Positions 36,502 to 44,967 of a stretch of DNA of 64,000 nucleotides are shown piece after piece. Each line of letters opens with the position of its first letter. Within the stretch, counting starts at the first letter, position 1. This DNA is from Silicimonas sp. (GTDB lineage: Bacteria; Pseudomonadota; Alphaproteobacteria; Rhodobacterales; Rhodobacteraceae), in contig JAJEGW010000182.1 of NCBI GenBank assembly GCA_022819605.1, positions 104,661 through 168,660 on the forward strand, given 5' to 3'. The notes beneath the pieces are model-generated. The model was not told where the DNA came from. It did not search any database and worked only from the letters and a program-made list of their open reading frames with translations. The position numbers were made by a program, and so were the translations under genes.

Positions 36502-37910
36502 TTGAACGCCTACATTTTCTGAAGGTTGTCTGGTCGCCACGTGGCAGAATTCTGGAGACCGATCGTCCAGGTTGGCAGTTGACGCATGCGATTCCCCTTC
36601 TGTCCCGTTACACCGCTTCATGAACAGTGGCGAGGAATTTCTGTGCTGGTTCCGTCTTCACCTTTCGGATAACTCGGCCAGCGTTCTCGATCCTGCGAGA
36701 TGTCGAGCGAGCACCTCTCATCCATTTGAAATCGTTATATTTTCTTTGAGACGCCGAACCCGTAAAGTTCCGTGTCAGCACCATGGCAACACCGCGACCC
36801 GGATCGCAGCATTCATCCCTGCACTGTCCCGCTTCGGCTGGGGCTTGCAGCTTCAACGAAGTCCGGCATGCCGTATCCGCGCGTGTCATGTGCCGTGTTT
36901 CGAAGGGAGCCGACCATCCGATACATCCGTAATCACCTTGCTGCCAGAACGGCTGCAAACCACTTGGTCCGCGATGTAGGCTCATGCCTTGTTCGCCAGA
37001 CTGAGAACGACCTGAACGTCTAGTCCGCAGGTTGAGGGTTCGAGTCCTTCCCGGATCGCCATATAATGTGATGTCAAAACAATATGTTGCGGGAACCTTC
37101 CTTCTGACGTCCTGATGCCTCGTCAACCACATGGCAAACCATTGGCAAACAATTCAGGTCCACCTGTCGTCGAAAACTGACAGATTGCGGCCACGGTGAC
37201 GGCAACCGTTCAGCACACGAATCCGAAGTCATCGTTTCGCCAGGACATGGAGATTCTGAAGGGTCCGCGTCATCATGAACCACCGCGACGGCAGGAATTT
37301 CTACAGTTTGGGAATTTTATACGAAAGTCACATCGTGGCTTCGCATTGATTTCACGGGTCATCGAAGTGGCCAACGCCAACGCTCCTCGCCGTGCAGATG
37401 CGCCAATCCCGGACGCCTCGTCATGTTTGCCCCTTCAGCGGGGCGGTTCAGCAGGGCCGTGGCCCTCAAGCTCTGTTGCTGACATCGGAAAAGCAACGCC
37501 TCGCCCTCATGCACGGTCTTCTTGCCGCGTTTCCACCGTGAGCGCAATGCCAGAATAGAACCATGTGACTATTGTATATAATTCCCTACAGTTTCGCCAA
37601 TCGGCGTCACCGCTCCATTTGAAAGTCCCGCTGCTAGGCGGAACGGTTGCGCTCAAGCGGTCATCCTCGCTCCGTGCCCGACCCGGCAGTGCCGACGACC
37701 GAATTCGCGGACATCCTGATTGCCGGACACGCGCAGGCGCCACGCATCCGGGCGCCGGCTCGCCGGGTGCGTGATTCGCCCGGGAGCGGACGAGAATCCT
37801 GTCCCGCCGGCGTCGTCCTGTCACTCTCGCTCCGTGACGGACGGTCGATGTCCGTCACGCGTAGGTTGCTCGGAATGCAGCCCAAGCTTCGCAGAACGTT
37901 CAGTTCAGGG
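36502..37910. other. Decayed region with tRNA-like 3' end
   Basis: About 1.4 kb with no intact gene. Open frames are short, Arg/Ser/Pro-rich and without motifs. The one recognisable item is a tRNA 3'-end-like sequence near 37020-37061, listed separately. The area resembles an old integration site whose cargo has decayed. Confidence 0.45.
37020..37061 (+). other. tRNA 3'-end-like sequence, possible attachment-site remnant
   Basis: GAGGGTTCGAGTCCTTC can fold as a T-arm (five-bp stem with one G-T pair, seven-base TTCGAGT loop) and is followed by CCGGATC, G and CCA, the layout of an acceptor strand with discriminator and encoded CCA. No 5' acceptor strand GATCCGG, D-arm or pairing anticodon stem could be found within the expected distance, so it is not a complete tRNA. 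Such 3' halves are left when elements integrate into tRNA genes. Short chance similarity remains possible. Confidence 0.4.
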
Positions 37911-37997
37911 TCACTGAGCCCACGGCATCAGGTCGCAGCCGGCCAGGGTCGCCGTGGCGCACAGAACCAGAAGGGCGATCTTTAGCTTGAATTCCAT
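37911..37997 (-). CDS. 28-residue lipoprotein (entericidin-like size)
   Basis: The ATG at 37997 is preceded by GGAGG eight bases upstream, the strongest binding site in this decayed zone. The 28-codon product begins MEFKLKIALLVLC, has a hydrophobic core and a lipobox LAGC at residues 18-21, followed by only seven residues ending in MPWAQ. That is a complete lipoprotein signal with almost no mature part, as in entericidin-type peptides or as left by a frameshift in a larger lipoprotein gene. Nothing downstream in other frames clearly continues it. It would be attached to a membrane lipid through Cys21. Confidence 0.55.
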   Translation of the reverse strand: MEFKLKIALLVLCATATLAGCDLMPWAQ

Positions 37998-38610
37998 TGC
38001 CTGTTTCCTCCTTACGTGTACGGGTCCGTCGGCCTTGCATCGATCGCATCGACGGCAGGGCCTCTGTCATTTGCGCACTGCCCTAGTGCGATGTCCCGCG
38101 CCGTCCGTTCGTGCCTCGCCTGCACAAGCTCAGTCGTGCCGCCAAACGGAACGGATAAACGAGGACCGCTGGTCCCCCAGGGACTTCACGTGTTGGCACA
38201 ATGCACTGACACGCTATCCTTCCCGACCGCGTCGGTCAATCACCCGACTCCGCGTGTCGACCCGCAGGTTCCGGCACGACATTCAAGCGGCATAGAACGG
38301 CGGGATTCCGGCGATTCGCCACGCTTTTGCAGGATCGTGTTCCTTTCCCCTTGTCACGGTTTCATTGTCCGTTTCCGACCGTCTCGCTTGACGCTGCCCG
38401 TCCCTGTCCCCACTGCCGTCTCCGAACCGACACGGCCAAATCGTCGCTCAAAAGCGCGGTTTGCCACCGAAGTCCCACCGTTTTGAATCGCTGCCGACAC
38501 TTGGTCCGGCAAGCGCGCTCGCGGGATCCGGCAGGTCTTGTATCCTATCTCAAGTCGATTCCTGGCGAGAGCTTCACACGCAACCGGTCTCCCTCCGGAA
38601 CAATAGATCT
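37998..38610. other. Gene-free stretch before vapC pseudogene
   Basis: About 600 bases without a supported gene. No VapB-type antitoxin was recognised directly upstream of the vapC pseudogene, where one would normally sit. Open frames are Arg/Ser/Pro-rich on both strands. Confidence 0.4.
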
Positions 38611-39060
38611 GTGAAGGGGTTCCTTCTCGATACGGAGGTCGTTTCGTCGCTAGTCACTCCAAGACGGGACGGGTTCGTACAAATCATGGCCTGATTGGAA
38701 CAAATGGACTGTAAAGGTCCCATTTTCCTGTCAATCGTCGCAATTCACGAGATCCAGAAAGGCATCTCGCTGCTGCAGAACAAGGTTGCCACGACAAAGA
38801 CGTCCGCGCTTGAAATCTGGTTGACCGGCCTCCGCGCCTGACATGTCGACAAAATCCTTGAATCTGATGTCAAGGCAGCGGTGGCCTCAGGGAAGATAGA
38901 AGCACGGGCGCATGCAACTGGGCACAGCCCTGGCATGGCAGAATCGATGGTGGTCAGGATCGCCGAGGCTTACGGTCTTGTTTTCGTGCCGCAAAGCATC
39001 AAGCACTTTCGCCCGTTTGGCATTTCTGCCCTGTCACCGAATAAGGCTGCACGAGAATGA
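38611..39060 (+). pseudogene. VapC-type PIN-domain toxin pseudogene
   Basis: Starting at GTG 38611 a single frame of 150 codons follows VapC: KGFLLDTEVVSSLV at the N-terminus, FLSIVAIHEIQKGISLL, ARAHATGHSPGMAESMVVRI and YGLVFVPQSIKHFRPFGI. It is interrupted by in-frame TGA codons at 38692 and 38839. The later acidic residue of the active site, normally Asp in LADxLIA, is Glu here. With two stops and no recognised antitoxin gene it is a dead toxin-antitoxin locus. Confidence 0.85.
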
Positions 39061-39140
39061 CCCAATGATCCTTGGGGCGAGTCAAGGCTGTTCCTGCCAG
39101 AACACTCCGACATTATCCCGACATTTGCATTCACCAATTC

Positions 39141-39893
39141 TCAATCCTTGTATTCAGGCTCCTCCCTGTCCAGCACCAATTTCATCTCGTCGAAATGCGC
39201 AATCTCCGCGTCCTTGTACGTTTCCCACTCGCCTGCAGTCACCTCGGCAAGATCGTCCGGCATGACGGCAAGCTCCTGCCCGGTCTGGTAGGCCATGACC
39301 ATTGTCCGAGCAGCGCGCTCAAGATGGTATAGCGCGTCCCAGGCCTCGGCCACGCAAGTGCCGAACGTGGTGACACCATGGTTCTGCATCATCACGGCTC
39401 GATGGTTGCCCACGGTTCGGGAAATGCGCTCGCCCTCCTCCTCTTCGGACGCGATGCCGCCAAAAGCCAGATCATACGCCAAGCGCCCGAACCAACGGGC
39501 GGTCACTTGGTCAACCGGCTTGATCGTCGGATCCTTCAGGCTCGCGAGCGCGGTTGCATACGGCGGATGGATGTGCAGTGCAACGCGTGCCTGCGGCAGG
39601 TTTCGGTGAAGAGCGGAGTGGATCGCCCACGCGCTCCGATCCGGAGCGTCGGGTCGCTCCATGGTCGAAGGGTCATCGGCGTTGCAGAGGATCAGGTCTG
39701 AGGCCCGAACACGACTCCAATGCACCCACTTGGGATTGACGAGAAACTCCTTGCCGTCAGCGCTGACTGCGGCCGAGAAGTGGTTGGCCACGCCCTCGTG
39801 CCATCCATTGCGGCAGGAAAGCCTGAGTGCGGCAGCGAGATCAACGCGAATTATCGCCTCTTCGGCGGAGAGCATCGTTTCGTGTCGGGTCAT
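39141..39893 (-). CDS. Class II aldolase/adducin-family protein
   Basis: A 250-residue enzyme. Zinc-binding His pairs are visible in ALHIHPPYATALA and a further His in MMQNHGVTTFGT; NHFSAAVSADGKEFLVNP is the usual N-terminal loop and a Glu-rich EEEEGERI segment follows. The family includes fuculose- and ribulose-phosphate aldolases/epimerases and many members of unknown substrate found beside catabolic genes. GGAG lies seven bases before the ATG. It stands alone here, between a dead toxin gene and accB. Confidence 0.85.
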   Translation of the reverse strand: MTRHETMLSAEEAIIRVDLAAALRLSCRNGWHEGVANHFSAAVSADGKEFLVNPKWVHWSRVRASDLILCNADDPSTMERPDAPDRSAWAIHSALHRNLPQARVALHIHPPYATALASLKDPTIKPVDQVTARWFGRLAYDLAFGGIASEEEEGERISRTVGNHRAVMMQNHGVTTFGTCVAEAWDALYHLERAARTMVMAYQTGQELAVMPDDLAEVTAGEWETYKDAEIAHFDEMKLVLDREEPEYKD

Positions 39894-40366
39894 TTTGTTA
39901 CTCCATCTGCCTGCGGTGAAACAACGGGCATTACCTGAGAATTGCCGCCCTTTCTGGGCCTAAATTGTCTCGTGTTCTGTGGCACGTCGTGCGTGAGTCA
40001 ACCAGTCCCTGTTCTGTGCGCGACACGAAATTGGTAGCAGTATCCAGTACGACCGTCACTTCAAATTTGATTTGTGCCGGACGAAGCCCTTCGTCGGCTC
40101 TCTGCCCCACCCTGACCCCAACCTAGCCGAAATTGAACACCTCTGTACGAGGCCCGAATCTGGCATGGAGACATTGAAGTGTCATGCAGCGCCTGTTGTG
40201 CGCACGACATTAATCCCGACCACGTGCTCCTGGGTACAGGCGAGATTATAGGCTCCGACGGCGCCTCACAACGTACGCCGCTGGCGCCTGTCGAAGGCAC
40301 TTTTCCTCTGCGCCCGCACCATATAGAAACCGCATAATGGGACGCGAGCAGAGCCGAGGGGCAAGA
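39894..40366. other. Intergenic region upstream of accB
   Basis: About 470 bases between divergent genes with no supported gene. In many relatives aroQ directly precedes accB; no part of it was recognised here. The accB promoter should lie within but cannot be pinned down. Confidence 0.4.
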
Positions 40367-40873
40367 ATGGCAAAGCGATCGCATGACGACGATGTCGAAT
40401 TCATCAAGTCACTAGCTGAACTTCTTAGCAAGAATGACCTTTCCGAGTTGCAAGTGAAGCGCGAGCACCCCGAAGACGGGAGCCTCAATGTTCGGGTAAG
40501 CAAGGTAGGCACGATCGCGGCGCCCGTCGCGATTCAGGCGACTGCCGCCCCGGCACAGGCACCCATCCCTGCGCAGGCACCTGAACAGAGCGCAGCCACC
40601 ACGACGCCTGCAGGTGAAGAAGATGATCCAGCCGCACTGCCCGGAGCGGTCGTTTCGCCAATGGTGGGAACCGCCTACTTGCATCCGGAACCCGGTGCCG
40701 AGCCTTTTGTCAAGCCGGGTGACGCGGTGACGGAAGGTCAGACCCTGCTGATCGTTGAAGCCATGAAGACTATGAACAATATCCCGGCACCAATATCTGG
40801 CACGGTCAAGCGCATCCTGGTCGAAGACGGTGCGCCAGTCGAGTTCGGTGCTCCGTTGATGGTGATCGAGTAG
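40367..40873 (+). CDS. accB: Acetyl-CoA carboxylase biotin carboxyl carrier protein
   Basis: A 168-residue carrier protein. An N-terminal helical region is followed by an Ala/Pro-rich linker (about residues 50-90) and the biotinyl domain. The biotinylated Lys sits in [12 protein letters not shown], and [16 protein letters not shown] is the preceding conserved strand. It shuttles carboxybiotin between AccC and the carboxyltransferase in fatty acid synthesis. GAGGGG precedes the ATG at 40367. The accC gene follows after 10 bp. Confidence 0.95.
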   Translation: MAKRSHDDDVEFIKSLAELLSKNDLSELQVKREHPEDGSLNVRVSKVGTIAAPVAIQATAAPAQAPIPAQAPEQSAATTTPAGEEDDPAALPGAVVSPMVGTAYLHPEPGAEPFVKPGDAVTEGQTLLIVEAMKTMNNIPAPISGTVKRILVEDGAPVEFGAPLMVIE

Positions 40874-40883
40874 GGTCGCGCCC

Positions 40884-42230
40884 GTGTTCGAGAAAATCCT
40901 GATTGCTAACCGAGGCGAGATCGCGCTTCGCGTGGTCCGCGCCTGTCGCGAGATGGGCATCCAATCAGTTGCTGTGCATTCCACTTCCGACGTCGATGCC
41001 ATGCACGTGCGCATGGCTGACGAGAGCATCTGCATCGGGCCACCGACCGGGGCGCAAAGCTACCTGTCGATCCCGGCGATTGTCTCCGCCTGCGAGATCA
41101 CCGGTGCACAGGCGGTTCATCCTGGTTACGGCTTTCTTTCGGAAAACGCGAAATTCGCGCAGATTCTCGAGGATCATGAGCTTAAGTTCATCGGCCCTAC
41201 TGCGGATCACATCCGCCTTATGGGAGACAAGATCACCGCGAAGGACACGATGAAGGGTCTGGGCGTGCCTTGCGTACCAGGCTCTGAAGGCGGCGTGGAC
41301 ACGCTCGATGAGGCAATCTCGATCGGCAAGCAGATCGGCTACCCGGTCATCGTGAAGGCTACGGCTGGCGGCGGCGGCAGGGGCATGAAGCTGGCAAAGT
41401 CCACAAGCGAAATGGAGTCGGCATTCCATACCGCGCGCTCGGAAGCCAAGGCCGCGTTTGGCAATGACGAAGTGTATGTCGAGAAGTATCTGGGCAAGCC
41501 ACGTCATATCGAGATCCAGATTTTTGGCGATGGAAAGGGCAAGGCAGTGCATCTGGGTGAACGCGATTGCTCGCTGCAGCGACGCCACCAGAAGGTCCTC
41601 GAGGAAGCGCCAGGTCCCGCCATCGACGAAAAGACCCGTGCCCGAATTGGCAAGACCTGCGCCGATGCCGTTGCGCGCATCAACTACGCAGGAGCCGGAA
41701 CGGTCGAATTCCTGTACGAGGACGGGGAATTCTACTTCATCGAGATGAACACGCGTTTGCAGGTCGAGCATCCGGTGACCGAGGCGATTTACGGCGTCGA
41801 CCTGGTACGCGAGCAGATTCGGGTCGCTGCCGGCGAACCGATCTCCTTTTCCCAGAAGAGCCTGCAAATCGACGGCCACTCCATCGAGATCCGGATAAAT
41901 GCCGAGAAACTTCCAGCGTTTTCTCCTTCTCCAGGGAGGATCACTCAATATCACGCTCCGGGCGGCCTCGGAGTTCGCATGGATTCGGCGATCTATGACG
42001 GATATTCCATCCCGCCCCATTACGACTCCCTGATCGGCAAGCTGATTGTCCACGGACGTGACCGGCCAGAGGCGCTGGCGCGACTGGGGCGCGCCCTTTC
42101 CGAGTTGATTTTCGACGGGATTGACACCAACGTACCGCTCTTCGACGCTCTTTTGAGGGAGTCCGCGATCCAGTCGGGCAACTACAACATTCACTGGCTG
42201 GAAAAGTGGCTCACCAAGAATTTCCAGTGA
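40884..42230 (+). CDS. accC: Acetyl-CoA carboxylase biotin carboxylase subunit
   Basis: A 448-residue ATP-grasp enzyme that carboxylates biotin on AccB. It opens FEKILIANRGEIALRVVRAC, has the Gly-rich ATP loop KATAGGGGRGMKLAKS, ERDCSLQRRHQKVLEEAPGP, and FIEMNTRLQVEHPVTE, all standard. The length is normal. Translation starts at GTG 40884. It forms the accBC operon conserved across bacteria. Confidence 0.96.
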   Translation: MFEKILIANRGEIALRVVRACREMGIQSVAVHSTSDVDAMHVRMADESICIGPPTGAQSYLSIPAIVSACEITGAQAVHPGYGFLSENAKFAQILEDHELKFIGPTADHIRLMGDKITAKDTMKGLGVPCVPGSEGGVDTLDEAISIGKQIGYPVIVKATAGGGGRGMKLAKSTSEMESAFHTARSEAKAAFGNDEVYVEKYLGKPRHIEIQIFGDGKGKAVHLGERDCSLQRRHQKVLEEAPGPAIDEKTRARIGKTCADAVARINYAGAGTVEFLYEDGEFYFIEMNTRLQVEHPVTEAIYGVDLVREQIRVAAGEPISFSQKSLQIDGHSIEIRINAEKLPAFSPSPGRITQYHAPGGLGVRMDSAIYDGYSIPPHYDSLIGKLIVHGRDRPEALARLGRALSELIFDGIDTNVPLFDALLRESAIQSGNYNIHWLEKWLTKNFQ

Positions 42231-42270
42231 AACGCCTGCCCTTGATTGAGTTCGCGCCACCGCAACCTGG

Positions 42271-42933
42271 ATGGATCACGTGAGTGACCGGAGCCTGACG
42301 GCAGAGCTTCTGCTTGGAGCCTATGCGACCGGCGTCTTTCCGATGGCGGATTCGCGCGACGACCCAGATGTCCACTGGGTTGATCCCCGCGTGCGGGGCG
42401 TACTGCCGCTTGACGGATTCCACATGTCGCGGTCTCTCGCACGCCGGATGCGAAGCGGGAACTACACGGCCACCCTTGATGTCGAATTTGAAGCGATTCT
42501 CGACGGTTGCGCAGATCGAGAGGAAACCTGGATCAACGAGACAATCCGAGAGCTGGTAATCGAGCTTCATGACATGGGGCACGCACATGGATTCGGCGTT
42601 TGGTCGGCAGGTCGTCTCGTCGGCGGCATGTACGGAGTCGCGCTCGGCGGCGCGTTTTTCGGCGAAAGCATGTTCTCCGCCAAAAGTGACGGCTCGAAAA
42701 TGTCGCTGGCATGGGCAGTCGATCATCTCCGGCGAACCGGATTCGTCCTCTACGACACGCAGTTCAGTTCACCGCACCTGACCTCTCTCGGCGTCAGGGA
42801 AGTCACGCGTGCGGCTTACAGAGCATCATTGGCACGCGCACTTGAAGCATCGGCCGACATTGCCCGGTTGCCGCTCGAAACTGACCCTCAGGCCGTGGTG
42901 CAGCGGATCACCCAGACGTCATATCGAGGATGA
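42271..42933 (+). CDS. aat: Leucyl/phenylalanyl-tRNA--protein transferase
   Basis: A 220-residue enzyme of the N-end rule pathway that adds Leu or Phe to proteins with basic N-termini. Motifs are LLLGAYATGVFPMAD, VHWVDPRVRGVLPLD, ETWINETI, HGFGVWSAGRLVGGMYGVAL, FFGESMFS and LYDTQFSSPHLTSLG. GTG 42280 is an alternative start. Its 3' end overlaps by 46 bp, tail to tail, the DUF2155 gene on the other strand. Confidence 0.93.
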   Translation: MDHVSDRSLTAELLLGAYATGVFPMADSRDDPDVHWVDPRVRGVLPLDGFHMSRSLARRMRSGNYTATLDVEFEAILDGCADREETWINETIRELVIELHDMGHAHGFGVWSAGRLVGGMYGVALGGAFFGESMFSAKSDGSKMSLAWAVDHLRRTGFVLYDTQFSSPHLTSLGVREVTRAAYRASLARALEASADIARLPLETDPQAVVQRITQTSYRG

Positions 42934-43310
42934 TCAAGCGCATTGAGCGCCGGGCTTGACGCAATCATCCAGCCATCGAAGACGACTGTATCGCGCACGG
43001 AATCGCGGATCGTGAGCCACGCGAATCCTTCGCCTGCCGGATTGTCTTCGAAGTAACGACACTCGCCGAGATCGACCTCGACACGGCCCACGGTGACGGT
43101 TTCGCCGACACGAAGCTCGACATCGATCACGTCACCCGACACCTTGTCCAGGCCCTTGAGCAAGACGCCTCCGGAACGCACCACCTTGACTTCCTCGGGC
43201 ATCGCACCGGGCACGGCAACGGACATGTCGTCTAGGGCAGATGCAGTGATGTTTTCCTGACCAGTGGCTGGACCGGCCAGAAACGCCAGAAGCACAAGGA
43301 CGCGGTTCAT
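42888..43310 (-). CDS. DUF2155 domain protein, exported
   Basis: A 140-residue protein with a signal peptide (MNRVLVLLAFLAGPATGQ) and a mature part matching DUF2155: VLLKGLDKVSGDVIDVELRV-type strand, VDLGECRYFED, AWLTIRDS, VFDGWMIASSPALNALDHPR and a terminal YDVWVIRC. Function is unknown; it is probably periplasmic or outer-membrane associated. It is coupled by a four-base overlap to the MlaD-family gene upstream, in an order common in Rhodobacterales. Confidence 0.88.
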   Translation of the reverse strand: MNRVLVLLAFLAGPATGQENITASALDDMSVAVPGAMPEEVKVVRSGGVLLKGLDKVSGDVIDVELRVGETVTVGRVEVDLGECRYFEDNPAGEGFAWLTIRDSVRDTVVFDGWMIASSPALNALDHPRYDVWVIRCTTA

Positions 43311-43756
43311 TCTTCGGGTCCGGACACGAATTTCATGAGAAGCTGAACGACGGAAATCGAGCCTTGCGTATCCTCGATTTCGCTTCCGGGCTCGAGATTG
43401 ATGATCGACCCGCCGGGAAGAAGCTCCACGAAGCTGCCGCCCAAAAGGCCTTCGGAAGAAATCACGGCCGCCGTGTCGTCCGGCAGGAGCACGTCATCCT
43501 GAACGCTCAACACGGCATTGGCACGAAAGGACTGCGGATCGAGATTCAGTTCGAGGACCGACCCGACCTTGACGCCCGCAAGCCGCACGTCCGTCCCGAC
43601 GCCGACACCTTCCGCCGAACGAAAGGATGCCGTGTACGTGTCCATGTCCGACGCCGACAGGTTCAGGCCACCGACCTGCGCCAGGTAGATCAGGAAGCCA
43701 GCGGCCACGGCGAGAACGCCGGCTCCCGTCAGGACTTCTGTTGCGTTTTCCGACAC
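43307..43756 (-). CDS. MlaD/MCE-family lipid transport protein
   Basis: A 149-residue protein with one N-terminal membrane helix (GVLAVAAGFLIYLAQVGG) and a single MCE domain: YTASFRSAEGVGVGTDVRLA, GVKVGSVLELNLDP, ISSEGLLGGSFVELLPGG. MlaD proteins bind phospholipids in the periplasm and work with an MlaE permease and MlaF ATPase, which are not in this window. GTG 43756 is preceded by GGAG eight bases upstream; GTG 43765 is an alternative overlapping the upstream stop. Confidence 0.9.
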   Translation of the reverse strand: MSENATEVLTGAGVLAVAAGFLIYLAQVGGLNLSASDMDTYTASFRSAEGVGVGTDVRLAGVKVGSVLELNLDPQSFRANAVLSVQDDVLLPDDTAAVISSEGLLGGSFVELLPGGSIINLEPGSEIEDTQGSISVVQLLMKFVSGPEE

Positions 43757-43761
43757 GGCGA

Positions 43762-44142
43762 TCACTCCGGAATCCAGGCTTCGTAGTCTTGCCGGTCGAC
43801 CGGCTCGGATCGCCGGATAGAACCGGGAGGCGCATATGCCAACGGTGTCCCCGTCAGGTTCTCCTGGTGCGGCTTTTCCCAATCCTTGCGGGCGAGCGGC
43901 TGTTCTGTCGGCGGCTCGTCATAGGTATAGTGCAGCCACCCATGCCAGTCCGCACCAATCCTGCTTGCCTCGGCCTCCCCATTGTAGATCACCCATCGCT
44001 TCCCGTCCCGGGACTGGTAGAAGACGTTGCCCTGCTCGTCTTCGCCAACTCGCTTGCCCTTGAGCCAGGTGTGGAACTGGGTGCCCCAAGTCTGGCCGTT
44101 CCACCAAGTGGCCGCTCGAATAAGCGTGCTGAGAATTCTCAT
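43762..44142 (-). CDS. NDUFA12-family NADH:ubiquinone oxidoreductase accessory subunit
   Basis: A 126-residue soluble protein homologous to the complex I accessory subunit NDUFA12/B17.2. [45 protein letters not shown] and [12 protein letters not shown] follow the family pattern, and the conserved [12 protein letters not shown] ends it. Alphaproteobacteria keep this subunit away from the main nuo operon, often beside mlaD and DUF2155 genes as here. Confidence 0.92.
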   Translation of the reverse strand: MRILSTLIRAATWWNGQTWGTQFHTWLKGKRVGEDEQGNVFYQSRDGKRWVIYNGEAEASRIGADWHGWLHYTYDEPPTEQPLARKDWEKPHQENLTGTPLAYAPPGSIRRSEPVDRQDYEAWIPE

Positions 44143-44404
44143 TCCGAACCCTCCTTCCGATCAGTTTGGGGTATGCCGCATGGCGGCAGGAAACTCCAGC
44201 AAAAGCCTCCTTTCGGCGGCAAGTATCCGAAACGGGCCAACGCATCAGACTCCATGGCCGGCACCCAAGGCGGAGTCTGCTTCGATTGATTTGCCTTTCG
44301 TGCATGAAGTACCGAACTCGCTCAGGAAGCCAGGAAGCACTTGAATAGTCTGAAGGCCTGATACAGATTGCTCCTGACACCCCTTGCGGTTTTCGACCGC
44401 TGGG

Positions 44405-44437
44405 TGCGGGGCCTCTTTGGGGGCCCCTGCTTTTTGT
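44405..44437 (+). terminator. Orphan terminator-like hairpin, possibly of a small RNA
   Basis: GCGGGGCC, a loop of about eight bases, then GGCCCCTGC followed by TTTTTG fits an intrinsic terminator on the plus strand. Just before it, TTGCGG and CCGC can form a second small stem. No plus-strand gene ends nearby, so the transcript it would end could be a small RNA beginning in the preceding 200 bases. That transcript is a guess. Confidence 0.45.
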
Positions 44438-44516
44438 CGGACAATTCGATGCGCACGTACATCTATGTCACGGTTTCAATCGCTGCTATTGCTCTCACAA
44501 GCGCACGCCATGGTGA

Positions 44517-44705
44517 TGGCTCGATTTGGTCGCTCTCTTTCAGAACATACTGCAACCTCTACACAAAATCGTTGCTGCAGAATTTTCCGCAGCGAGTATC
44601 CCCGGGGAGTCCTGGACCCCTCGCGAAGCCGCGGTGCTGAGCGTCGATCTACGGGTACTGGCGACACATCGAACGCTAGTCGAGCTGGACTTCGGCACCT
44701 CCTGA
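44517..44705 (+). pseudogene. Unidentified gene 3'-end fragment
   Basis: A 62-codon open frame without a start reads WLDLVALFQNILQPLHKIV and later GESWTPREAAVLSVDLRVLA, then VELDFGTS before TGA. The helical, amphipathic character is that of a real protein, and upstream the frame is closed by TGA. I cannot name the family. It is probably the remnant of a gene lost from this spot. Confidence 0.3.
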
Positions 44706-44967
44706 CCCACACTCTGCCGACGACGAGCGCGCCGGCGACAGCGAATGTCCAGACACTCAATGTCGCAATGACCGAGGAATTGGCACGGACGCCAACTCTG
44801 CCGCGCGTCTCCTGTCCGAAGCTTGGCTCGATCGCCGGGATCGCACAGATATGATTGACAATGGGAGCGAACTAGCCGAAGCCACACGTCCCGTGCAACA
44901 CCATCTTCTGCGGAGTCGCATCGGCCTAGGGCCAACACACCCGCGATTTGAGGAAAGGCCCTGCCCC

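Larger units (their letters stand above)
44143..44967. other. Intergenic region with hairpin and coding fragment
   Basis: Over 800 bases upstream of both the NDUFA12-like operon and the SMP-30 gene. It contains a terminator-like hairpin near 44405-44437 and a short protein-like fragment at 44517-44705, both listed separately. No intact gene is supported. Confidence 0.45.

Noticed and set aside
36986..37061. A complete tRNA gene
   Set aside because: No 5' acceptor strand, D-arm or pairing anticodon stem could be found; only the 3' part fits.
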